Of a DNA stretch of 64,000 bases, positions 35,174-48,344 are shown one piece after another. Both the position numbers and the translations under genes were made by a program. Each line of letters begins with the position of its first letter. The first letter of the stretch is position 1. The notes below the pieces were generated by a model. It did no database searches, had not been told where the DNA came from, and was given only the letters and a program-made list of their open reading frames with translations. Origin of the DNA: Apis mellifera (taxonomy: Eukaryota > Arthropoda > Insecta > Hymenoptera > Apidae); the NCBI RefSeq assembly GCF_003254395.2, contig NC_037643.1:14154963-14218962 (forward strand), given 5' to 3'.

Positions 35174-37084
35174 CTGCTTTGTGATAAATGATGCAGTCGT
35201 AGTCGTTTCTCGAGTTTTTTTTTTTTATTTTTAAATCTTATGATACGACACGTTATATTGATATATTTTTTTCGTTAATAATTATCTCTCGATTATATTC
35301 AATTTTAAAAAATATATACATAGTAAATTTATACATAGTAAAAATTATATTTTATAAAAATATTTTTTTTAAAACGAAGAAACAATGAGAAGAATTATTT
35401 TGCACAATATAATTAAAATTTGCTGGCGTTTAATTTATGGAAATTGGAAATTATTAATAACTAGCATTCCTAATTATTGAATAATAATGTAAAATTTTAA
35501 TACTAGGAAGGAAAAATTCAAAGATTTCTTTCATCTTGTTTTTAATGCTTAACGGTATTCCCAATGAAATGAAAATTAAAAGTTTCTCTTTTTTTTTTTT
35601 TTGAATAAAATATAATGAAGAAACATGGAAGAAATATCTAATTATAATCGAAGTAATATTTTCCTTTTAATCGTACAACTGTTTTGTATCTTTAAAAAAA
35701 AAAAATCGTGAATGTTTCAACAAATTTCAATATCGTCTCGAATGATAACAATATGATAATAAAGGTGTAAGAAAAAACTTTATCTCTTTTTAAAAATAAT
35801 TATTTATAATCACAATTTTGTATCATAACGAAATTGGTACAACCGTTAATTTTTCAGGATATTTTATCGGAACAAGGGGATCGAATTAAAAGTAAAAACC
35901 TTTTTAAAAATAAACTTTGTTTGCGAACAACGTATTGCGTTACTAACTCGTTATATACCTTATATACATCCCCGTTCGTAACTATTTAAGACACTTTGCG
36001 TACGGTGTCCCGCACGAAAATGAGATAACTGACCCAAATTATCGAGGAAGGGAAAATAATGGTTCGAATAAAAAAAAAAAAAAAGAATTTCTCTCTTTTC
36101 AAATAATTAAATTTTCTTCAAAACATGTTGTTCGCAATTTAATTTAAGATCCATAATTTCCATTCTTTTCGATAATTTTTCAATAAAATATATTTCTCGA
36201 TAAAATAAAGAGACGTGTATTCGCACGAGTCGATACACTTGTCTCGTGCTCGATGAGGCGAGCGCAACTAGTTCACCGGTTTGGCGAAATACGAAAGGTT
36301 AAGGTCAGCCGATGCATGATATTATAACCTATGATATAAGCGTAAATTAAAACGCTGTATCGTCGGGGAAGGAAAACATTTTTAAACGAGGAGGGGAAAA
36401 GTTTTTTAATACGCCATTCTTTCCAAAAGAATATTTTCTTCTGGGAAATATAAAATTTATTAGTGTTTTTATAATAAATATAATTCGTGATTGAATTGAT
36501 CAAAAAATTCTTGGAAAAATAGTAATTGGTAATATTATAAATAATCAATTTATTGATAAATTATTTCTAGTTGATGGATCGAATATTTCAAATAAATTTA
36601 TTATCAAAGTCAATCTCATTTTTTTAATTTAGTTTTTAATGTTTCTTTATTAATTTTAATTTTGATTAATATTGAATTAATTAAAAAAAATAGAAATCGA
36701 GTTTCGATAAATTTGACGATAAATAAAAATTCAAATTCGAGCTCGAGATAGGAGAATTAAATAAATTATGGAATAATTAATTTTTTGCAAGAAAAATTTT
36801 CGAAATTTCTCAACGACTCTCGTGATTTCTTTTTACATTTTCAAAAATATATTTGGAAAAGTGGGTGGCGAGAAAAGAAAGTAAAGAAAGAACATTCAAC
36901 TGGTGTAACGCGATTTCGGCCTAAAATTGTTTGCGCATCCCCTTCAAGCGTTCAACGCGTTGTCCATGCGGAAACGCGATTTTCGCCTGGGTGGGAGCCA
37001 CTTCTCTTTGTCAAGTGTTTCGCTCTCGTCTGCTACTTATGTGAAAACAGAATTTTCCACGCGCTCGAATTTTGTTTGTGGAAA
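35174..37084. other. AT-rich non-coding stretch
   Basis: It holds A/T tracts near 35214, 35590, 35697 and 36070. A GC-richer edge lies at 36900-37030 just before the satellite. No supported gene. Confidence 0.5.
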
Positions 37085-38215
37085 AATAACGCCGTTTCGA
37101 AACGTAGAATTTTTCACAAATCTTAACCCGTAATTTTAAAAAAAACTATTTTTAAAAATTGAAAATAAGAAAAAAAGAAGATAAAGCATAGATTGCGCGG
37201 GTGGAAAAATAGAAATTTTCACAAATCTTAACCCGTAATTTTAAAAAAAAAACTATTTTTAAAAATTAAAAGTAAAAAAAAAAGAAGATAAAGCATAGAT
37301 TGCGCGGATGGAAAACTAACGCCGTTTCGAAACGTAGAAATTTTCACAAATCTTAATAATTTAAAAAAAAATTATTTTTAAAAATTAAAAATAAAAAAAA
37401 AAGATAAAGCATTGATTGCGCAGGTGGAAAAATAACGCCGTTTCGAAACGTAGAAATTTTCACAAATCTTAATAATTTTAAAGAAAAACTATTTTTAAAA
37501 ATTAAAAATAAAAAAAAAAGAAGATAAAGCATAGATTGCGCGGGTGGAAAAATAGAAATTTTCACAAATCTTAACCCGTAATTTAAAAAAAAAAATTATT
37601 TTTAAAAATTAAAAATAAGAAAAAAAGAAGATAAAGCATAGATTGCGCGGGTGGAAAAATAACGCCGTTTCGAAACGTAGAAATTTTCACAAATCTTAAT
37701 AATTTTAAAGAAAAACTATTTTTAAAAATTAAAAATAAAAAAAAAAGAAGATAAAGCATAGATTGCGCGGGTGGAAAAATAGAAATTTTCACAAATCTTA
37801 ACCCATAATTTTTAAAAAAACTATTTTTAAAAATTAAAAATAAAAAAAAAGGAGATAAAGCATAGATTGCGCGAGAAAAATAACGGCGTTTAGAAATTTT
37901 CACAAATCTTAATAATTTTAAAAAAAAATTATTTTTAAAAATTAAAAATAAAAAAAAGGAGATAAAGCATAGATTGCGCGGGTGGAAAAATAACACCATT
38001 TCGAAACGTAGAAATTTTCACAAATCTTAATAATTTTAAAAAAAATTATTTTTAAAAATTAAAAATAAGAAAACAGAAGATAAAGCATAGATTGCGCGGA
38101 TGGAAAAATAACGCCGTTTCGAAACGTAGAAATTTTCACAAATCTTAACCCATAATTTTAAAAAAAAACTATTTTTAAAAATTAAAAATAAAAAAAAGAA
38201 GATTAAAAAGCATTA
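37085..38215. repeat. tandem satellite of about 10 units, 102-125 bp, two length variants
   Basis: The core cacaaatcttaa recurs at 37115, 37220, 37345, 37461, 37563, 37688, 37790, 37901, 38019 and 38137. Long units contain the perfect palindrome CGTTTCGAAACG (37093, 37323, 37439, 37666, 38115); it is degraded in two others and absent in the short units. The pattern of palindrome presence is +,-,+,+,-,+,-,degraded,degraded,+. Minus-strand frames repeating IFKNNFF peptides are by-products. Confidence 0.95.
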
Positions 38216-38383
38216 AACGCAATAATAAAAATTACAACATCGAATAAAAAATATTTTTAAAATATTATTTAGTTCCCAGAATATAATCAATTTAATATTT
38301 TAATTAACGTGTTAAATTAAATTCGTACAAAAAATCTCGTCACAAAAAAAGAATCTTCCAAAGAAACGCAAGGGAATTAAATG

Positions 38384-38464
<81 letters not shown>

Positions 38465-41400
38465 AGGGAAAACCGCTATCTGCCCAAAATGCATGCATAC
38501 GTAAAATTAAAAAAACCGCGCGAATCCTTTTCGTAGTCGATGAAAAAGAGCAGTGGAAAAAGAAAAGTGGTTCGTCCTGAACGACGAAAAAAAAAAAAAA
38601 AGGGAGAGAGAGAGAGACATATGGAAAAAAATTCTGGCAAAATGAATTACGCGAGAGAACGAGAGAGAGAGAGAGAGAGAGTGTTGGTATCGATAAAAGA
38701 TCAATGAAACGCACCATTCGGGGCCAATTCAATTATCCCGTTCTCAGTGACAGGAATAAATATGGATGATAAGATGAATCGAATCACGATCACGACGAGC
38801 GTGAATCAACGACAGTTCGTGGTGTGGTTTGAGATTAAATAATTCGAAATTTATGCGAGAAAAAAAAGAAAGTATCGAGTTATATCTCAACGTTCTATTT
38901 ACACGAATTGTCAAGAAATAAGATTCTCGAGAAAGAAGATTTCCTAACCTAATTACGAATTTATTGATTCCTTGCATGATATTCTGATATATATAATATA
39001 TTTAATAATATTTGGATCATCTTAGAAGCATGGTGTTATTAACGGCGACTGGAATTTTATATTTTCATTCAGAGAGAATATTGATTTTTCTTGTCGCAGA
39101 ATGGAAAAAAAAAAGAAAAAGAAAAAAGAAAGAAATGTACCGTACAACTGGTTAATATATTAATATGTATCGATTTCGAGAATTATGTAATCCATCCAAG
39201 CTGCATCGCGGCTTAAATTGAATTTTTTTATTATTTTCGATTCCGTATAAAGGTAAGAATCTAATTGAGTTTGCGGTAAACATTACGCAATCTCATTATT
39301 ATCCGCTATTTACCAACTGCAATGGATAGAGCAATAGGATTGGATTATAATATAATTACAAGTGTATCAAATTCTTAAGAGGGATAATTTAATAAGAAAT
39401 ATAATAATAAAAAACAGATTGATAAACATTCTGGACAAAGATTTCAAAGAAGAAAAAAAAATGTACGTATAAAATTTAAAAATATTCCACATTATATTCA
39501 AATCATAATGGCGAATAAAATTAAACGTATGCATATGCGACATGTATATCTTTCAAAAGGTTAAAAGATCAATAAATGTCGCGACGAAATTTTACACTAA
39601 CGCGCGTCGAAACACGAAAGGGTATATATGTACGTACGTAGAAGCGCATCCGGTCCTGAATTTTGAACAGTGTCAATTATTTTGGCCGTGAATCACGCGA
39701 CATTTATCCATTCACGAGCAACGTTGCCAACAAACGTCGGTCGACATTACAGTGAAAAATGAACGGCAGGATAACGAGAGCAGTCGATGAATGTCAGGTA
39801 AATGTGACGTGTCTTCGCGGTCGGTTACACAGTTCTCAACACGTTGTTCCTAAATTCAGATCAACTCCTTCCTTCCTCTCTTTTTTTTTTTGTACAATGT
39901 TTCAATGAAAATAACAGATTGACGATAATCGATCAGAGAAATTATAGCAAGGAAAAAAAAAATGTTAAGTATAAATTCTAAAACCTATTTACCGACTTAT
40001 TTACATATTTCCCATTTAGATACACGATTCTTGCATCTATACGATTAGTCGAAGCGGATATACCGGTTCAACTTTATCCACTCGATACGGACTTTCTCCG
40101 TAATTCAATTTTCAAGAACGATATTCGAGGAAGAAGTTATTATTAGCACTTTCCATTTACGAATATCTTTCCATATACGAGAGAGAAAAAAAAAATATCG
40201 ATTAGTCGAGAGAAATGGGATATAACAGCCGGGGATATAATTAATAAAGATTTTTTATTAATATCTGTTGCAGAATTAGAAAGTAAATTGAGGGAAACTT
40301 GCCATCTTCTAATACATCCAACTGACCTCGATGATCACCGCCATCTATGTCTCGTTAAATCCCATTTTCTCGAAAGTGTCCGCTTTTATCCTAATTTCTA
40401 TAAATATATTTCGAATCCAATGATGCTCCATGCCCTGTGTATTGTTCGCTTGTTTCGAAATTTTCGCGAGCGCGAGATTCGGCTATTAAAGGCTTCGGCC
40501 GATCGTTTCCGATGATCGCCGAGCCGAGCCGAAGTTAAATTGCCACCCGTACGCCGAATCGAATTTCGCGATTCCGAATAATACGAGGTAGTGTATAATT
40601 CCGTTTAATATATATCTTCGTATAGATTCTGTGATAATCGTTACGTAACGGAAGGAGGGAATATAATTTATCAATGCTTATTAATTTCTAATAATATATA
40701 GTCGTTATAATTCGCGCGAAATAGTACGGAAAGGCGACCTTGAACGGCTAAGATACACGGCTTCCGCCTCGACATATCGCGCTATATCGTATACTCCAGT
40801 TTTCACCATTTACCAACACGGTAAAATATGAGACCATACACGGTGATGAATTCTAACGCTCGTTTAGTTTCTATGTGGGGAAATGCTTCATATACGGAAT
40901 AGGATGCGGGATAATATACGTATATTTCGCGATATATACACACTGTACCACAAAACCGCAAGAGCAGAAAGGACCTCTTTGTCAGAGGCACGTCGCATAA
41001 GACGATATTACGCGATAAGTTTGTTTGCGGACCCGTCGACAACACGAAACCCACGTGTTATCGTTGAATACTGTTGATAAAACTGCTTTATCTGCGCGGT
41101 CTACACGTCACGGCGTGGATTTATTTAAAGAATATGATATATCGTAACACTTTGTGTTCTGAACACGTTCGCGGACCGTTCAACAACCCAAGCCTAATTT
41201 GTCCATCGTTCCTTTATAAATAGAAATTATTAATTCGAACGAATATTTATTTAAGAGATAAGAAGAATTATTATCTCAATTTTCGTACGAATCTTAATAA
41301 ACGAAAAGAAATCATGCGTACTCGACACTTCTTCTCTTTCGTTCGTTTCTACGTTCGATAAAATGCGAAAGGGAGATAAATTATATTCGGGATTAAGAAT

Positions 41401-41650
41401 CGATAAATATTCAATTTTGTCCGGATTTTTTGGAAACGGCTACCCCGATTGTTACTTATTTCTTGCGAAAATTGCAACACGTTACGTTGTCTCGAGGCCG
41501 TTTAGCACGCCACAGTGTCTCCGTTTTGGCGAGCTGACCGCCGCGTGATTCACCGAGGAAGCCGATCGCGGCGCGAAACAACATCGTGACTCATCGGGTC
41601 CACTCGGTTTCAACTTAGCGACTCACACTAACGCTGCTGTTCCCGCTTAC
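38216..41650. other. AT-rich stretch with GA tracts and GC-richer patches
   Basis: Besides the (GA)n listed next, (GA)n runs lie near 38605 and at 38660-38681, and a poly-A run near 38588. GC-richer patches lie at 39580-39860, 40280-40620 and 40700-41180. Frames of 60-83 codons lack domains. A plus-strand GTAAGA donor-like site near 39250 has no matching exon. Confidence 0.45.
38392..38463. repeat. (GA)n microsatellite
   Basis: About 34 GA units lead into GGGAGGGAGGG. The minus-strand Leu/Ser-rich frames here are by-products. Confidence 0.9.
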
Positions 41651-41683
41651 TTTCCGCGTAGTTGGGCCGTGCGCGACACACAT
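41651..41683 (-). CDS. short candidate first exon (minus strand)
   Basis: An ATG at 41683 (context gcaATG) opens 11 codons (MCVAHGPTTRK) ending exactly at a good donor GTAAGC (41650-41645). It sits in a GC-rich island at 41480-41770. The piece is too short to judge as coding and may instead be the end of a non-coding 5' exon. Confidence 0.25.
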
Positions 41684-44680
41684 TGCCGCTCCGTCAAGTG
41701 TTTCGTGTGTAACCAACCAACACGCGTATACGCGCATACACGTGACCATTCGACCACCAATCGCCGAACCATTGTCTTTTCCATTGCTCTAGAGAGATCT
41801 TTAGAAAAAGGGAGAGATCTTTGAAAGAATTTTCTGTTTTTTTTTTCTTTTTCTTTTTTTTCTTACGGAACAATTCGTTCCTATGTAATCGGTGATACGG
41901 TTTGCCTTAATGTTTCCGATTCTAGGAACGATAATGAATGCTAACTCTTCCCGGTTCTATTTTTCTTCTCTTTTTCTTGAACTTTTAATAGAATTTTCAC
42001 ACGATGAAAATAAATTTCTTTTTATAAATCTATTAACTTTAAGAGAACTCGTTCAATTTATTCGATTCGATAATAATTTAGTTTGTAATTTATAAGGAAA
42101 AGATAAAATTTATTTAATCTGTAAGAATATTAATTATATTTTTCGTATTTTGATATAAGAAATTTTTAGATCTTTAAAAAAAAATAGGAAAAAAATTTGA
42201 GAAGCGAAAAGAAATTTAGAAATTTAATAAAATTAATTTTGAAGCATAGACAGAAATTCTGACAATATTAAAATGTTAATTTTAATTATATATATATCAA
42301 TCACATTTTAAATGTAGAATATTAGAATATTATTTACATATAGATATTATTTATCAATTATTGTATCTTTGAAACTATTTGAAAGAAAAATCTATTGATA
42401 AAATGGATTTAAAAAGAGAAACAAAAATTTTAACAAAATTATCTTTTCATTATTATATTTGTAATAATATTCTTTTTCTTAATATTTTTAAAGAAGAAAA
42501 TTGTTAACTAAAATTAATTAACTTTCTCCATAACCATAATTTTGTTGAATCTGTTCTCTCCTCATAATTCTCTTTTTATAGTTATTTTTACGCTCTAAAA
42601 ATCACATTTTCTATTAATAAAATAGTTTTTTTTTTCTTATGTTCTTCTAATGTTTCTTAAGATTTCTCAATTTCTTATCGATTTGTCAAAAATATATAAT
42701 TTTCTTAATCGAGGGATCTATGTTAAACTGACTCAAAAAATTCTACCAAGAAAGACAAATGTAAAGAGGTTAAAAAGTATATTTTTAAATGATACGTTGC
42801 TAAGTGATCGAAGTCATTAAATCTTTTCACGAGACGATAAATTAACATTTCTAGCAGTTCCTAAAAATAACGACATACTTAATTAAAACCAATTGTGATA
42901 CACCTATTTAATTTCTGATGTGCTTTTTTCTATTTGTTCCTTCTATTATGCGTCGCAATAAAATCATACGTTTTTTTAATCACATAATGCGGTTGAACGG
43001 AAATGAAAAAAAAAAAAAAATAAATAACAAACCACAAAGCATTAAAAACTCTAAAAAAAAAAAGTTACCTCGTCACCGAGAAAATCAGTAGTTCACGTTC
43101 AAATCGAAAAACTTCTATTTGGTAGAACGAAAAAAAAAAAAAAAAAATAAGCAATTATATATTTCGTTCTTCTACGGTTCGTTTCTACAACTAACGCTTT
43201 GCGCTTTGTCGATGCGTAAAACTAGTATGGAAATACTTAAATTGGTCATACGCGAAGATATCGCGATTTATCGCGCTGTACTTTCTTCTTTTAAGGGTAG
43301 TTTATGTATGGAAAACGTAATTGGTAGTTGTGAGAGATTAATTTTATCGTTACGATAGCGATATAGTCATGTTTCCATATCGTAAAAATTCGATAAAGTG
43401 GTAAAATATAAAAAAAACTCGAAGCATTCGATAAAGATAATTTTGAAAAATACATTTTATTAAAACTCGTTAAAAAACGAGATTCGAAAGATATATGTAT
43501 GGTAACTAAATTTTTCTTAGAATAATTCGAAATAATAATTTTATTTTTAAAATTCGATACCTTAAAATCGATACATATCTTTCGAATTAAAAATAATAAT
43601 CGTAAATCTATATTATTAATACGATGAATAATATGTACTATTATTTTGGATATATTAATATTTCATTTGATAAGAGTAATAATAATAAAAATATACGTTA
43701 GATGCAATTACCGACTATTATTGACAAACATAATAATAAATAATCACAAGTACAATGTAATTAAAAAGGGAAAATTACGTAAGAATAATGTGATACATTC
43801 TTAATTATGATTCTACAAAAAGAGGTAAATCTATTTAAATCTGGTAGGCAACAAAATAGAAATATAAAATTGAACAAATACAAAGCTATCTTGTTTTACG
43901 ATTTTCTAACTACTTACATTATCCTAAATAACACATTTATTGATAAAACATTTTTAAAAATATCGACAACAATTCGCGTGATTGATAGTGGAAAAATAAC
44001 AGTAATGTAATGGAAGCGAATCCGTGAATACATTCAAGTTTATGTATACATGAAAAAAAATTATTCTTTTATCGACAATCTTATAAGTGACGTTTATATA
44101 AGTCCTCTTGATTACTCCTCTCTGTTACATATATTACGATAAAAAAGTAAAAATAAGAAATTCAAACGCGATAAACATTTGACAAATATATAGATATTTT
44201 TAACATGGCTATTTGAAACTATATTTTCACATAAAATATCGATATTATTAACGCACGCGATTTTCGTTAACCTTATCGAATAATCGACGAAATAATCGAC
44301 GTTGTCATCATTGTCAGCAATTTTTATAAATACGAAAACGGAAAAGCGAAAAAGGGAAACACTGTGCACTCAACATTCTATCCACGCGTTATTTTCAGGA
44401 CAGTAGCGGACGAAATTTTAGATGACATCGTATATAGAAATGCACGACACAATTCCGCGATGACACAGAAAGTCCCGGAGATTACTTTCTCTCAGAAAAA
44501 GGGAAAAGACAAGACGATTATTAGGAGCGAGGCAAAGTAACGTACCGGAGCGAAAGAGCGTCAATCTCGACGGGGAGGTTAGGCCGAACATCGAGGTTAA
44601 CCTTTATTCCGTGACTCCGGTAATTCTTATTGTCGAAAAAATTGTTGCCGAAAGTGAAAATTTCACTCGAAAACACTTAC
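41684..44680. other. AT-rich non-coding stretch
   Basis: Bases 41684-41770 are GC-rich and could be the promoter of the previous exon. The rest is AT-rich with A15 runs near 43005 and 43131. From 44400 GC rises toward the 44681 exon. No supported gene. Confidence 0.5.
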
Positions 44681-45110
44681 CCCATAAACCAGTCCACGGT
44701 ATCGCGGAGATACTCGGGTAACCTATCCAGCTTGGATGATTTTCAGTTGGATCACCGCTGAGGAAAGTAGCACGAGAGTCGAGAAAACAAAATAAATTCT
44801 CTCTCTCTCCACTAGCACCAGCAGCAGCAGCGGCGCACGTTTCGCGATCTCGTAAAATCTAACATGGCGAAGCTCTATTGTCACCTGTTCCCGTCATGCC
44901 TCACTTGGCCCCCTTCACAAGAAAATACTACCGATTTATCGCCGCCACCGCGTACTATCGTTGCTGTATTTATGCCACGGCTCGAATTCTATGCTTGTTA
45001 CGTGATCTCACAGATCTATGCCGATCGAGCGTAAGACTCTGAATGTGCACGACACCACACCACAAGGGGAAAATCCACCTCAAATCGCACAGCTGATCAG
45101 CCGACGTCGA
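44681..45110 (-). other. candidate 5' exon ending in a perfect donor (minus strand)
   Basis: A GTAAGT donor (44680-44675, minus) follows an ATG at 44685, so translation could begin five bases before the splice (ATG GG). Upstream lies a GC-rich leader with two short upstream frames and a CTG/GCT run near 44820. A strong alternative acceptor (cctcag, pyrimidine-rich) lies at about 44760-44755, giving a 75-base internal exon with an open frame (GDPTENHPSWIGYPS...). The 5' boundary at about 45110 is inferred from a TATA-like box. Confidence 0.32.
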
Positions 45111-45135
45111 GAAACAGCTCACTCTCACACCCCCG

Positions 45136-45143
45136 TTTTAATA
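45136..45143 (-). promoter_or_regulatory. TATA-like box (minus strand)
   Basis: TATTAAAA on the minus strand stands about 25-30 bases upstream of the inferred start near 45110. Confidence 0.25.
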
Positions 45144-45464
45144 CCTGACAGCAGAGGGTAGTACCTACCGCGCGTATGAACTTACAAATGATTCTAACAA
45201 AGGCATTGAGTATGTAATAGACAGATGATAAACTATTTCAAGTCGGTAACACAACATTTTTTCATGTATCATTTTTTATTTATAAAATTGAATAATTTTG
45301 ATACTCATAAATATTATGTTTTTCATAACAAATTTTCTCTTCATTTTTGCTAAGAATTTATAATTCTTTATAATTTAAAATTACTTTTATTGCTAAATTT
45401 AAAAATTACATTTTGAAAGAATTCATCTGTGGCTAAACGATAACTACCGATAAAATGTACATAG

Positions 45465-45481
45465 ATGGCAGTATCTGCCAT
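45465..45481. repeat. perfect inverted repeat containing a CTCF-like half
   Basis: ATGGCAG and CTGCCAT flank TAT. The left side is preceded by AG, giving AGATGGCAG, similar to the CTCF core. Confidence 0.7.
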
Positions 45482-46257
45482 ATAGAAACATTCATAAAAT
45501 GTAAAATAGACAGCATAGACAAGATATAAAATAGATTTAACATCCATTGTATTTTCATATCAATGCTCATGTTTAAGAGACTCCAGAGCCCCCTTACCAC
45601 TTTAGTATTATTTTTAACGGTATCGATTTATCATAATACTTCGTCTGTGATTGCAGTATTACTGCAAAACTATAATTAATAGTTGAAATTGAAATTAAAT
45701 TTTAATATGAAGTTGCAAATAAATTGCAAAATATTAATATATCGACAGAAATCATATATAATCATATATTTTTATTGGATGATTTCTAGTTCTAAATAAA
45801 TAAAAATATGTTGATTGTTGTTACGCATTCAAGAAGTTAATTAAACAAGATAAAAATATATAACGTAATTTAATAACTGTTATCGTTCTCTATTACATAA
45901 AAAGTATAATATAAAAATATTTATAACTTTAAATATTAATGACTTTAAAATTGAAAATAATATATTTTTTTAAAAATAATAAATTTATTAAATGATAAAT
46001 TATATTATAAATAAAAAAATTTTTATAAAGTTAATAAATTTAATAAATCGTAATATCAAAAATCATTATACGACTCTTAAATAAACAAATTATAAAAATA
46101 ATTAATTAACAAAGTATTAATAGAATATTGAAAATTATAACATTTAAATATATCATATTTTAAAATATTCGTTTACTAAAAATCATCTATTTTTTAAATA
46201 ATTCGTTGCTACGCTCGATCTTGTCCACTGAGCAAAACTTACCGAGTGAGAAAAAAC
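45482..46257. other. AT-rich spacer between divergent promoters
   Basis: Extremely AT-rich sequence with no gene. It separates the minus-strand exon and TATA-like box at 44681-45143 from the plus-strand TATA box at 46258. Confidence 0.5.
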
Positions 46258-46372
46258 TATAAAAGTTTAGTTCCGTTACGCGATATCGTTTAAATTACTC
46301 GAGTTCAATTTATATATAATTTATATTATTTATATACACGATTTTATTATATAAAGAATGTATGTTTGATTC
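46258..46372 (+). promoter_or_regulatory. TATA box followed by candidate non-coding first exon
   Basis: TATAAAAG at 46258-46265 is canonical. A start would fall near 46290. A perfect GTAAGT donor begins at 46373 with no earlier strong donor, so the piece could be an 80-90 base leader exon. A minus-strand GTAAGT also exists near 46241, showing that donor words alone are weak evidence. Confidence 0.3.
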
Positions 46373-48191
46373 GTAAGTGTTTAAGTGTGATAATTTTGTA
46401 ATTTTATTTGCGAAATATTGATATATGTCATTGATATTACGAACGGATGAAAAACTGTTGTTGGATCATTATCTATAAACGATAAATCACCTGGATTCTA
46501 TCATAGGTAATTTTTTACTATTTAAATGTGCAGAAAATAAATGAATTGAAATTGTATAACTTAAATTAAATTTTAAAAACATAGAGAATAAATTTTAAAT
46601 ATTTATTCGTATTATTATTTTATAATTTTATGTAAAGTCGCAATTAAAATATTTTAAATATTTTTTTTTTACGATTATAAATTAAAAATTAATAGCATAA
46701 AACAATAAATATAACTTTAATTTGTAAAAATATATATCAATTATTATATTTATTGTAATAATAAACTTAATAAAAAAGCAAATAAATTAATAATAAAAAT
46801 TCAAAAAATGCGAAAATATTAATTATTATTCAAAAAATCAATCTCAATTATTATCTATTGCTTGTAAAATTATTTTCGGAAAGGTATCAAGAGATGGCGC
46901 TGATGGTTTTATCCTATTTCTATCCTTTATTTGCTATTCCTTTTTATTTCATTTGCGACATTTTAGATACGAGGTTGATTTCTTAATTTGTACTCTACTT
47001 CTGGCTTTTTCATATTCTGTTTATTCTCCTCTTTATTCTTGACGTGTGATTTTAATTAATTGTATACGTTTTCATTTTACAAAACTATAAAGTGTTCTTT
47101 GATGTAAGTAATCTTTAATGTAAAAAATAGATATATTCTCGTATTCTTCTACTTTACAATGTATTTTACAAAATATAATATAACCTATATATAGATACAA
47201 ATATTTTGAGAAGCACATATTTAATCATGTATAAAATGTATATGTAAGTAAATACTATATATGTATCTAAAACATTCTGTAATAGAATATTTTTATTTCT
47301 GATTCCTAATTTTATATTGAAATTGAACTTCAATTCATATCATTATTAACAATTTATTTTTGAAATGTTCAAATTTAGAACATTAAGAATAAGAAAAATA
47401 ATTCTATAATCTCTTCAAAACATAATATAAAAAAATTTTCTATTTTATTTGTTCCGAAATTAAGAAACAAATGATCTCACGATTCATATACATATATTAT
47501 CGACAAGATACTTCTGATACAAATAAAATTCAGTAGACTTAATTTAATGCACGAAGATGCAATACAAAGGTTCATTAATTATTTTGATATTGCAGATACA
47601 GAACTGGTTTGTGCTCGAATGCACAAGCCTGAAGTCTTAAATATAAATTAAAACGACTTATGATTCATGGAATCAAAATATTAATTTATACAATCATTAT
47701 GGTACTATGCACAAAGAAAAAAGACTCGTATTTTCAATTTCTTTATTCTATTTCTTTGAATGAAAAATCATTTTTGTTCGATATTCGATAAATATTTCAA
47801 TCCATATTTCGATTAATAATATCTCGAGATAAAATGAAGCAATATCCCGATTCACTCAATAATAGATAGTTCATATAATACGAATCATATTATACAATCA
47901 TATAACACATTCAATGTAGCTATTATTTATGCATGGAAAACAGTCAGTCTATAGAGATCATAGAATCAACACCTGGACTTTTCTTATTATTGTTTCATCA
48001 ACTTTTTTTAAATTTTATTAACAGTTGATTCATTATGAATGTCATTATTCATCGATTTTCGATCAAATTGTTGAAAATTTCGAAAATTTTCTAAGTTTTT
48101 ATACTTTACTTTAAAGAATATCCAATATGAATATCTAGTGACTTTTTAAAGAATTAACCGTCGATTCGTATATTTGTTACATATTAAATAA
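46373..48191. other. AT-rich stretch (possible first intron) with CTCF-like motif
   Basis: No coding frame is visible. AGATGGCGCT at 46892-46901 matches the CTCF core on the plus strand. A GTAAGT word lies near 47105. Confidence 0.45.
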
Positions 48192-48344
48192 TTCGATTCA
48201 TTTGTTGCTACGCAAGAATCGTCACGAACGCCGGCTGTCGTACGAGCAGATTGCAAGCACCTGTCCACCAGAAAATATCCACCGGTGGATATTCACAACG
48301 AGGCTGCCACGGCAGAAGGTTTGTCAGCTGCTACCGCAGCTGAG
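48192..48344 (+). CDS. candidate internal exon, protein-like frame without ATG
   Basis: After an in-frame TAA (48189-48191) the frame is open for 51 codons to GAG followed by a GTAACT donor (48345). A possible acceptor is AG at 48215-48216. Composition is protein-like: a Cys/His/Lys/Arg part (DCKHLSTRKYPPVDIHNEAA) then an Ala/Thr-rich end. The frame would stop nine codons past the donor. A 20-bp perfect palindrome (48274-48293) and a TCAGCTGC/GCAGCTGA hairpin (about 48325-48344) lie within it. It may belong to a plus-strand transcript from 46258, or be a regulatory element. The protein is not recognised. Confidence 0.28.

Noticed and set aside
37353..37999. Minus-strand frames with repeating IFKNNFF peptides
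   Set aside because: By-products of the 37-kb satellite.
38312..38732. Leu/Ser-rich minus-strand frames
   Set aside because: Generated by (GA)n tracts.
44864..45034. 56-aa plus-strand ORF (MAKLYCHLFPSC...)
   Set aside because: Lies antisense to the better supported minus-strand 5' exon; short and without a domain.
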